Origin: CAYNJG01 sp965216885
Lineage (GTDB): Bacteria; Planctomycetota; Planctomycetia; Pirellulales; Pirellulaceae
DNA: 64,000 nt
Direction: 5' to 3'
Assembly (NCBI GenBank): GCA_965216885.1
Contig: OZ244209.1
Span: 2,356,001 to 2,420,000 of the forward strand
The notes beneath the pieces were generated by a model that did not search any database, had not been told where the DNA came from, and was given only the letters and a program-made list of their open reading frames with translations. Position 1 is the stretch's first letter; each line of letters starts with the position of its first letter. Positions 1 to 7,326 of this stretch are shown here, piece by piece. The translations under genes and the position numbers were made by a program.

Positions 1-1229
1 GCTAACCAAAAAAAGAAGCCAAAGCTCCAATCGACTTCGGCACCAAGGGAACGAAAGCGTCCTTGAACTTGCAAGAAGAGGTATCGTCCAACACCCTTTC
101 CTGATCGCTCGAATCCTGACTCAACGATTTTGTCTTCCACCTGCCGTGATTGCTCAATGCAGCCAACCTCGATGCAGCCGAACGCGTCCATCGGAGAATA
201 ACACGAATTACTCCTGACTGATCCGAAAACCATGACTTCTGGCCGCGAGCCAGTTGCCGCCCGCCGTGTAAATCCCAACAGCTCAAGCGTGTCGGCTCGT
301 GCAAACCACGCTCGCAAACAACTTCGGGCAGTTCGAGATCTTCACTCGCGCAAGGACTGCAGTCAAAAATCGTGCTATCAACTGGACACTCATCGCCGCC
401 GCGAATCCCACGGGGTGATGGCAACCAGCCAAAACAACTACATGCCACCAGCCAATTCGAGAAGTCAGGATGGCGAGCAAATAACGACTTGCAAGAGAGC
501 GAAAAATAGAGAAGATTCCAAAGGCGTTTCCACGCCAATGTTACAGAAAGCTGCGACGCACTATTCATGTTTGCTGCACGAAAATTTGCGATCCGTGAAT
601 TGCAGTAATACCCCGATGCAGCGCAGAAGCCTGCGACACTTCCTCACGCTTCTTGCCGAATGCTTCCGCCGGGATCGGAAACGAAGTACCGCTGCAAGAA
701 CGGAAATCTACCCACTCTGTGGGCGTGCTTGCCAACGGCTTGAGATTTCGACCATATCCCGAATGCGGCAAACCATTGCCCAAAGTTAGCATCGACGCAA
801 CGCGGTATTGACTGTCCTCATCGCGGATCAACATCCTCCATCCTTTATGCGCAGTTCGAATTCAGAAAACCAACCAGCATTCGCTTACGATCGCGATGTT
901 GTCGTGGCGAGGACTTCACCATCGCCGCTGGAGCGCTCGGTGTGCCTGACCGACGACCTGATTTCAGGTGGTCGGAACGGACCGATCCATTCCGACGCGT
1001 TCCCGCAAATCGCCCATCCCACGGGAGCGCCAGTCGGATCGTCGCACGCCAGTTCTTGCGTTGGCGGCATGGCCCGCCATACCCAATCCCTTTCCTCTGG
1101 GGAGAATCCCCGTAGCGTCGCCCCCGCGATCTCACCCACCCTCGCCAATTCCACTCGCCCCATCTTGGGCCTATCGGTTTTGCGTTCGAAACCACCTCCG
1201 GAGATCACATCCCTGGGATTCACCCAGCG
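1..1229. other. Gene-poor stretch, no supportable gene
   Basis: Open frames exist on both strands (for example 2-568 minus and 232-789 plus), but their translations are rich in Ser, Arg, Trp and Cys, show no domain, and overlap each other, so I do not call them. A hairpin with 12-bp arms (one mismatch) sits at 950-961 and 964-975 and may mark a transcript end. The stretch may hold decayed gene remnants; I recognise none. Confidence 0.55.
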
Positions 1230-1844
1230 ATGAAGAAACGACGTATCGCAGAGATCCTGCAGGAAGCCATTGAAGGGCCTGGCGCAGCACGAGAAGAGCT
1301 GTTCGCGATATACCTGGGATTGCTAGAGCCAGTAGCCAACGACCTTGTCGGTCGGTCGCTGTCAAAGCGCAACGACGCCTCGGACCTTGTCCAGCAAACC
1401 TGTGCGTGTGCGATCCTGCGGCTTGATGCCTTTCGAGGCACAACGGAGCCAGAGTTCACTGGGTGGATCACCAGCATCCTTCGGAATCAGTCAGCCAAGG
1501 CTTACCGATTCAACATGCGGGAGAAGCGCGACATGCGGCGGGAAACCTCAAGCCTGCCATCCGTCTCCACGGCATCGATCGCCTGGCATTCGATTTCTGG
1601 GGACACGTCCACGCCTCCAGAAGTTGTCATCAAGGGCGAGTCCGTATCGTCGCTGCTGCAAGCAATATCGGAGCTGCCGCCAACTCAGTCCGCCGTGATT
1701 GTGGGGCGTTTCCTGGATGGCAAGCAACTCCATGAGATCGCTGGCGAGATGGATTGCACGGTTGGTACCGTCGCTGGCATGTTGCGACGCGGCCTGGAAA
1801 AGATTCGCCGGGAACTTCCGCGAGACGTACCGGCAGAAACCTAG
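1230..1844 (+). CDS. ECF-like RNA polymerase sigma factor (planctomycete type)
   Basis: A 204-residue sigma-70 family protein that would direct RNA polymerase to a small regulon. Region 2 spans about residues 22-105, with the DASDLVQQT core and the WITSILRNQ segment typical of ECF factors. Region 4 spans about residues 140-197 and ends in a helix-turn-helix (LHEIAGEMDCTVGTVAGMLRRGL). No signal peptide or membrane segment is present. The ATG start aligns with the start of its paralogue at 12294, which supports it. The two proteins are close over their whole length, including the linker with the WHSISG sequence. It stands alone here, without an adjacent anti-sigma factor or kinase, and no -10/-35 could be assigned. 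The family call is firm; the regulon is unknown. Confidence 0.9.
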   Translation: MKKRRIAEILQEAIEGPGAAREELFAIYLGLLEPVANDLVGRSLSKRNDASDLVQQTCACAILRLDAFRGTTEPEFTGWITSILRNQSAKAYRFNMREKRDMRRETSSLPSVSTASIAWHSISGDTSTPPEVVIKGESVSSLLQAISELPPTQSAVIVGRFLDGKQLHEIAGEMDCTVGTVAGMLRRGLEKIRRELPRDVPAET

Positions 1845-1950
1845 CCCGTGTCGACCAACGCCTACTCTGACCGCCATCTCGCCCATTTTGTGAATTTGGC
1901 ATCACCTCAGCTTTCGAAAGATTTAGCTGCGACACCGGACGAGACGACCA

Positions 1951-1974
1951 CCTGCCCTCGCAACCGAGGGCAGG
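1951..1974. terminator. Perfect hairpin between convergent genes
   Basis: CCTGCCCTCG and CGAGGGCAGG form a perfect 10-bp stem with a four-base loop. It lies between the sigma factor ending at 1844 and the minus-strand gene ending at 2004, so it could stop transcription from both sides. Neither side has a T run, so it is not a textbook intrinsic terminator. Confidence 0.6.
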
Positions 1975-2003
1975 AGATACGTCGTGAACAACTGGCTGGC
2001 CTT

Positions 2004-2831
2004 CTAGCTGACCTTCGATTTCGAAAACCTTTGACGCCATGCACCGACAAGTCCGAGCATGCCAAGCAACAGGAACGAGGAGGGTTCCGGCACGGCCGTC
2101 GCGGTGGCCTGTGCCATCGTCGAAATCTTGAAGGTGACAGATTCGCCAGCGGCCAGAGTGAATGGGAGACGACGAGACGCAGCGTTTTCGAATATGTCGT
2201 TGCTGTTAACCGACACCTCTAGACTATCCAGAGTAACGTCACCACTGGTTAGCGTGGAACTGGCAACTGCGGTTCCAAAGAACATCTCATCTCCCATCGT
2301 TCCGGCCCCGGTAATCGAGGAAGACACTGCGAGGACGTCATAATTCAAAAACAGATTCACCGGCCCATGATCAGCATGCGCCTCAACCGTCAACTCTACA
2401 TCGAAAGCTGATTTTGCCGTCGTGACAACGCCATCCGCCGTGGCACGTTCTGCAACCACTGAAATCAATCCCATTATATCGTTGGAAAAAAATGTACCAT
2501 CGGGAATAACCGCATACGGAAGGCTGTATGTGCCTCCCTCTAGCGGATCAAGGCTCCCCCCAAAAGAAAAGATCCTCACGAGTTCCTCTGCTTTACTACC
2601 GCCCTCCGGGCTTGAACCATCCGACGTCATCAGCTCGTCAGAAACAGTCAACTCAAAGAAAACGTCCAGGTTCCCCAGCGCGGCAAGACTACCGGCACTT
2701 CCGGGGTTACTAAAGTCAGACGAAACAGAAACATTAACGCCAGAATCTGCCCGCGACACGATTGGCCCGGCAAAAAGTGGACAAGAGATGAATGCAACAG
2801 AAAGAAACAGCAATAGCGGAAGGAATCTCAT
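2004..2831 (-). CDS. PEP-CTERM exported protein, tandem copy 1
   Basis: A 275-residue exported protein of unknown function. The N-terminus (residues 1-22) is a clear signal peptide ending CPLFAG. The C-terminus has the PEP-CTERM tag: AVPEPSS, a hydrophobic stretch (FLLLGMLGLVGAW) and a basic tail. In this class the tag is recognised by the exosortase system and the protein is processed at the membrane. The middle is predicted beta-rich, with no catalytic motif seen. It is nearly identical over long stretches to the next gene (3195-4019), including upstream DNA. The ATG has only a weak ribosome site. Its last residues (RFSKSKVS) differ from those of the other two copies. Confidence 0.85.
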   Translation of the reverse strand: MRFLPLLLFLSVAFISCPLFAGPIVSRADSGVNVSVSSDFSNPGSAGSLAALGNLDVFFELTVSDELMTSDGSSPEGGSKAEELVRIFSFGGSLDPLEGGTYSLPYAVIPDGTFFSNDIMGLISVVAERATADGVVTTAKSAFDVELTVEAHADHGPVNLFLNYDVLAVSSSITGAGTMGDEMFFGTAVASSTLTSGDVTLDSLEVSVNSNDIFENAASRRLPFTLAAGESVTFKISTMAQATATAVPEPSSFLLLGMLGLVGAWRQRFSKSKVS

Positions 2832-3194
2832 GGGTGCGGCTCTATTTCAAAACGAAGATACTTACAATGGCAATTCGCGATCAAGCGAACTCAGCAACTC
2901 CCTGGAGTCACATGCTGATAGCCCATTTACTAGTTGCATTCCGCCGCAATCCTTTGCGCGGAATCTACACATTTTTCCGATTCCATGAATAATTAGCATC
3001 ATATGCCAGCACCGCATCGTGACAGAATCCACGCAGGGGTGACCACGCGACCTTGAGCACGCGGGGCATCCACCGCTGTCATACATGTCGCGAGTGTCAC
3101 ATTCCCTGAATAGCTCAGGCCGTGTATCGCCGCTCTGTCACTTCAGGGACGATACGGACCCATCCCGCCAACTCCCCCGTCCCCACACAAGCAG

Positions 3195-4019
3195 CTAGTT
3201 CGAATTTGATTTCGAAATCCGCTGACGCCAGGCACCGACAAGTCCGAGCATGCCAAGCAACAGGAACGAGGAGGGTTCCGGCACGGCCGTGGCGGTGGCC
3301 TGTGCCATCGTCGAAATCTTGAAGGTGACAGAGTCGCCAGCGGCCAGAGTGAATGGGTGCTCAATTGTCCACTCGCTATCGTGTGTGTCGTTGCCGTCAA
3401 CCGAAACCTCTAGACTGCCCAGAGTAACGCCACCGCTGGTCAGCGTGGAATTGGCGACCGCGGTTCCGAAGAACATCTCATCTCCCATCATTCCTGCACC
3501 TGTAATGGCGGAGTCACCAAACAACTCACTTATTAAAATCAGACTGACCGGCCCATAATCAGGATGCGTTTCAATCGTCAACTCTACATCGAAAGCTGAT
3601 TCTGCAGTCGTGACAACGCCATCCGCTGTGGCACGTTCAGTAACCGCAAGACCGCCTCCTATTATTTCGTTGGAACGAAATGTACCATCGGGATGAACCA
3701 CATACGGAAGGTTGTATGTGCCTCCCTCTAGCGGATCAAGGCTCCCCCCAAAAGAAAAGATGAACACGAGTTCCTCTGCTTTACTACCGCCCTCCGGGCT
3801 TGAACCATCCGACGTCATCAGCTCGTCAGAAACAGTCAACTCAAAGAATACGTTCAGGTTGTTCAGCGCTTCAACGCTACCGGCACTTCCGGGGTTACTA
3901 AAGTCAGACGAAACAGAAACAAAGGCGTCAGCCTCTGCCTGCGACACGATTGGCCCGGCGAAAAGTGGACAAGAGATGAATGCAACAGAAAGAAACACGA
4001 ATAGTGGAAGGAATCTCAT
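3195..4019 (-). CDS. PEP-CTERM exported protein, tandem copy 2
   Basis: A 274-residue exported protein with the same layout as copy 1: signal peptide (residues 1-22), beta-rich middle, and C-terminal VPEPSS / hydrophobic / basic tag. The differences from copy 1 cluster in the middle (roughly residues 115-215), while the first 110 and last 40 residues are almost unchanged. The upstream 300 bases are also shared, so both copies probably have the same promoter. Function unknown. Its position between copies 1 and 3 suggests duplication by unequal crossing-over. Confidence 0.85.
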   Translation of the reverse strand: MRFLPLFVFLSVAFISCPLFAGPIVSQAEADAFVSVSSDFSNPGSAGSVEALNNLNVFFELTVSDELMTSDGSSPEGGSKAEELVFIFSFGGSLDPLEGGTYNLPYVVHPDGTFRSNEIIGGGLAVTERATADGVVTTAESAFDVELTIETHPDYGPVSLILISELFGDSAITGAGMMGDEMFFGTAVANSTLTSGGVTLGSLEVSVDGNDTHDSEWTIEHPFTLAAGDSVTFKISTMAQATATAVPEPSSFLLLGMLGLVGAWRQRISKSNSN

Positions 4020-4383
4020 GGGTGCGGCTCTATTTCAAAACGAAGATACTTACAATGGGCAATTCGCGATCAAGCGAACTCAGCAACTCCCTGGAGTCAC
4101 ATGCTGATAGCCCATTTACTAGTTGCATTCCGCCGCACTTCTTTGCGCGGATTCTACACATTTTTCCGATGCCAGGAATAATTAGCATCATATGCCAGCA
4201 CCGCATCGTGACAGAGTCCACGCAGGGGTGACCACGCGACCTTGAGCACGCGGGTCATCCACCGCTGCCATACATGTCGCGAGTGTCACATTCACTGAAT
4301 AGCTCATTCCGTGTATCGCCGCTTTGGCACTTCAGGGACGATACGGCGCTATTTCGCCAACTCCCCCGTCCCCACACAAGCAG

Positions 4384-5181
4384 CTAGTTCGAATTTGATT
4401 TCGAAATCCGCTGACGCCATGCACCGACAAGCCCGAGCATGCCAAGCAACAGGAACGAGGAGGGTTCCGGCACGGCCGTGGCGGTGGCGGTTGCCTGTGT
4501 CATCGCCGACAGATCAAACGTGACGCTTTCTCCAGGTTCCAGATTGAAATCGTGAAACAGTTGCGCCTCCCCCAGTTCTTCGCCGTTGTCATCGAGCGAC
4601 ACAGCCGCACTTGCGAGAACATCGTCTCCAAGTGTCAACGCCGTGCTGGCAGCGGCTGTGCCAGAAAACGTTTCACCTCCCGCTGTTCCGGCCCCATCGA
4701 TGAAGGCATAGCTGCCACCGAAAAAGAACCCACCTTCCGCGCTGTAGTTCAACCGCAGGGAGACTGAACCGTGAGACGGATCTGCCGTGATGGCCAAAGA
4801 AACATCAACGCTTGATTTGGCTGTCGTGACAACTCCATCGGCCGTGCCCCGACCCGCGGCTGACAACGCGATTGCAGTGAACATGTTGTCCAAGTCGAAC
4901 GTATGGCTCCCATCACCAAGTTGAACTCCTGACGGCCCCTTGACGAGACCGGTATCAGCGCCATTGCCGGCCCCAGGCGTCGTGCCGTCGGAACTAGTAA
5001 CATCAGCCGTCGAAGCAAGTTCGAGCGTCAAATTGAGGTTTTCAAGAGCGGCGGTGCTCCCCGCAAGTGGAGTGACGGAAATATCGAACGATGCATTCCC
5101 GGTCGCCATCACAGGACCTGCGGCGACAGGCGTAGCGCTGGCCACAACGGCCAACAAGATTGTCAAGGAAATGAATTTCAT
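4384..5181 (-). CDS. PEP-CTERM exported protein, diverged third copy
   Basis: A 265-residue exported protein. I start it at the ATG at 5181, which has an AGGTG ribosome site eight bases upstream and gives a clean signal peptide (MKFISLTILLAVVASATPVAAG); a longer frame reaches 5214. The body is related to copies 1 and 2 (shared motifs such as TADGVVTTAKS) but clearly diverged. The last 29 residues are identical to copy 2, and so is the DNA just downstream. The C-terminal tag (AVPEPSSF, hydrophobic stretch, RQRISKSNSN) marks it for exosortase-type sorting. Function unknown. An insertion sequence begins about 180 bases upstream of its start and may have altered its promoter. Confidence 0.85.
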   Translation of the reverse strand: MKFISLTILLAVVASATPVAAGPVMATGNASFDISVTPLAGSTAALENLNLTLELASTADVTSSDGTTPGAGNGADTGLVKGPSGVQLGDGSHTFDLDNMFTAIALSAAGRGTADGVVTTAKSSVDVSLAITADPSHGSVSLRLNYSAEGGFFFGGSYAFIDGAGTAGGETFSGTAAASTALTLGDDVLASAAVSLDDNGEELGEAQLFHDFNLEPGESVTFDLSAMTQATATATAVPEPSSFLLLGMLGLVGAWRQRISKSNSN

Positions 5182-5359
5182 GGTTTTCACCTGGATAGCG
5201 CAGAACAAATACAATTATTCGGAAAAGCCAATTCCCCATAACGGCATCCACTGAATGCTCGGAGATGCCCGTAGTAGCGGCTCCAGACAAAGTTGCATTC
5301 CCGACCAGCGTTTTGCGCGAAAACCGTTGGACCGACGCATATTTCTAGTATTGCCAGGG

Positions 5360-5380
5360 CTAGTCCTTAACCAAGCGTAG
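5360..5380 (+). repeat. Left terminal inverted repeat of the IS with CTAG flank
   Basis: CTAG followed by TCCTTAACCAAGCGTAG; pairs with 7190-7210. Confidence 0.8.
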
Positions 5381-5492
5381 ATCAGATGCAGTTTTTTCGG
5401 GTGGAAACGAAAAAACTCGAAAACTCCCAGTGGTTTTGTGCGTTTGTTTGAATAGCAAACAACAAACAAGGCACGCCACGGAGGGTTTTCGA

Positions 5493-7028
5493 GTGAACAA
5501 GAAGATAAGACGACAGCTCAAGGCACGCAAGCGCAGAATCGAGCGACGGCTGGCTGCGTCTGCAGGTTGTCATCAAGGTTCCCAACTCAGCGCACACAAT
5601 ATCAAGTATGAAATTGCCGATCGTCAGCAAGCCGTCGCCGCTGGCGGAATCGGGCTCATCCATCGGATGGTGAAAGTACTTCGGCTGGATAACGCCATCA
5701 ATCAACATGTCTCGTTGTTCAAGTTCTGGCTGCCCTATTCGGAATCCGATCATGTGCTCAACATGGCCTACAACATCCTTGCTGGCGGAACTTGCATCGA
5801 ACATCTCGAGTTCCGACGCAACGATGAGGGTTGGCTCAACGCGCTTGGTGCTCAACGCATTCCCGATCCCACCACGGCCGGAGACTTCTGCCGCCGATTC
5901 AACCCTGTCTCGATCTGGATGTTGATGGAAGTCTTCAACGCGATCCGTACCAAAATCTGGCGTCAGCAACCCAGTCACTTCTTCGACGAAGCGATTATTG
6001 ATGGCGACGGCACGCTGGTGGAAACCGGCGGAGAATGCAAACAGGGAATGGACATCAACTACAAAGGACAATGGGGCTACCATCCGTTGATGATTTCGCT
6101 TGCGAACACGGGCGAGCCACTCTACATCGTCAATCGTTCTGGTAATCGTCCGAGTCACGAAGGAGCCGCAGCGTGGTTTAGTAACGCCGTGGCTCTGTGT
6201 CGCAAGGCAGGCTTTCGCAAAGTTCGCCTGCGAGGTGACACGGACTTCTCGCAAACGGACTTCCTCGACGGCTGGGACGACGACAGCGTCACGTTCGTGT
6301 TTGGGTTCGACGCTACGGCGAAACTCTACGAAATTGCAGAAAACCTGCCAGAAGAAGCCTGGTCGACGTTGCAACGCAAGCCTCGCTACGAAGTCAAAAC
6401 GTCATCGCGTGCCAGGCCGCATCGCGTCAAACAGGAAGTCGTTGAAGGTCGCGAGTTCGAAGACATTCGTTTGGTTAGGGAACACGTGGCTGAGTTCCCC
6501 TATCGACCTGTCGCCTGCGATCGCGACTATCGCATGATCGTGGTCTGGAAAGAACTGGAGGTACACAAAGGCCAACGCAAACTGTTCGACAACGCGAAGT
6601 GCCATTTCTATCTGACCAACGACCGGGAAAGTTCGGCCAGCCAGATTGTGACCGAGCAAGCCAACAAGCGTTGTCATCAGGAAAACATTATCGAGCAGCA
6701 TAAGAACGGAGTACCCGCATTGAAGGCTCCGCTGGACAACCTGCTGAGCAACTGGGCGTATATGGTGATCTGTTCGTTGGCGTGGAGCCTGAAAGCGTGG
6801 GCCGCCTTGCTGCTTCCGGTGAGCGCCCGTTGGCGAGATCGTCACGAGCAACAGAAGCAGAAGTTGCTACGCATGGAATTCCCGACGTTCCGTCAGGCGA
6901 TGATCAACATTCCAGCGCAGATCATCCGCAGCGGCCGGCGACTGACATACCGTCTGCTGGGCTGGAACGATTGGCAACCCGTGTTCTTCCGCCTCTGGGA
7001 ACGGCTTTCCAGGCCAACGCTCTGTTGA
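5493..7028 (+). CDS. IS1380-family DDE transposase
   Basis: A 511-residue transposase that would cut and rejoin the element's ends. I start it at the GTG at 5493, which has GGAGGG seven bases upstream; the open frame extends to 5430 without a better start. The N-terminus is strongly basic (KKIRRQLKARKRRIERR), suited to binding DNA. The catalytic core is visible: first Asp in IIDGDGT (about residues 170-172), second in RGDTDFS (about 249), and a downstream Glu in the NIIEQHKNG segment. The YHPLMISLANTGEPLYIVNRSGN stretch is typical of the family. No frameshift or internal stop is present. It is a cargo-free IS with one gene. Confidence 0.93.
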   Translation: MNKKIRRQLKARKRRIERRLAASAGCHQGSQLSAHNIKYEIADRQQAVAAGGIGLIHRMVKVLRLDNAINQHVSLFKFWLPYSESDHVLNMAYNILAGGTCIEHLEFRRNDEGWLNALGAQRIPDPTTAGDFCRRFNPVSIWMLMEVFNAIRTKIWRQQPSHFFDEAIIDGDGTLVETGGECKQGMDINYKGQWGYHPLMISLANTGEPLYIVNRSGNRPSHEGAAAWFSNAVALCRKAGFRKVRLRGDTDFSQTDFLDGWDDDSVTFVFGFDATAKLYEIAENLPEEAWSTLQRKPRYEVKTSSRARPHRVKQEVVEGREFEDIRLVREHVAEFPYRPVACDRDYRMIVVWKELEVHKGQRKLFDNAKCHFYLTNDRESSASQIVTEQANKRCHQENIIEQHKNGVPALKAPLDNLLSNWAYMVICSLAWSLKAWAALLLPVSARWRDRHEQQKQKLLRMEFPTFRQAMINIPAQIIRSGRRLTYRLLGWNDWQPVFFRLWERLSRPTLC

Positions 7029-7042
7029 CGCGTTGTTGAGAA

Positions 7043-7064
7043 ACCAGGATACGGAGGTCCTGGT
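7043..7064. terminator. Hairpin just after the transposase
   Basis: ACCAGGA (7043-7049) and TCCTGGT (7058-7064) form a perfect 7-bp stem 15 bases after the stop codon, without a T run. Possible terminator of the transposase transcript. Confidence 0.4.
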
Positions 7065-7189
7065 CCGCCCCAACGCCAAACCCAGAAATCAAACAACAAT
7101 ATGCAAAACAAAAATGCCGAATTCCAATCAACGACCAAGTCGTCACGATCGAACTACGCCCCACCCAAACGAACATTCTCCGTGTTTGG

Positions 7190-7210
7190 CTACGCTTGAT
7201 TAAGGGCTAG
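7190..7210 (-). repeat. Right terminal inverted repeat of the IS with CTAG flank
   Basis: CTACGCTTGATTAAGGG followed by CTAG; inverse of the left end with two mismatches. Confidence 0.8.
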
Positions 7211-7326
7211 TGAACATATGCGACGCGAGGCATTATCATGTGGACAAGGAGCGTTGGCTTATGTGCGGCGCAATTGCTGTCAACCTGGCTAAAAAAAATA
7301 TGGGACCCGCGTGCTAATTAACTTCA

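Larger units (their letters stand above)
2004..4383. repeat. ~1.19-kb tandem duplication carrying PEP-CTERM genes
   Basis: Two direct repeats with an offset of about 1188-1190 bases: 2044 matches 3234, 2831 matches 4019, and 3121 matches 4310. Each unit holds a gene, its 5' region (for example the shared stretch at 2832-2990 and 4020-4180) and the spacer. The spacer and the last ~100 coding bases occur a third time at 4384-4490. The 363-base spacers hold no gene. Confidence 0.9.
5364..7206 (+). mobile_element. IS1380-family insertion sequence
   Basis: A transposase gene bounded by inverted ends. The left end reads TCCTTAACCAAGCGTAG (5364-5380); the reverse complement of the right end reads CCCTTAATCAAGCGTAG (7190-7206), 15 of 17 matching. 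Both are flanked outside by CTAG (5360-5363 and 7207-7210), which fits the 4-bp target duplication expected of IS1380. CTAG is itself a palindrome, so it could instead belong to the inverted repeat. The element looks intact and possibly active. Confidence 0.85.

Noticed and set aside
2..568. 188-residue minus-strand open frame
   Set aside because: Composition is unlike a protein of this genome, it overlaps opposite frames of similar length, and it has no family or ribosome site.
5382..6374. 330-residue minus-strand frame across the transposase
   Set aside because: It is antisense to the transposase, which has a ribosome site and catalytic motifs.
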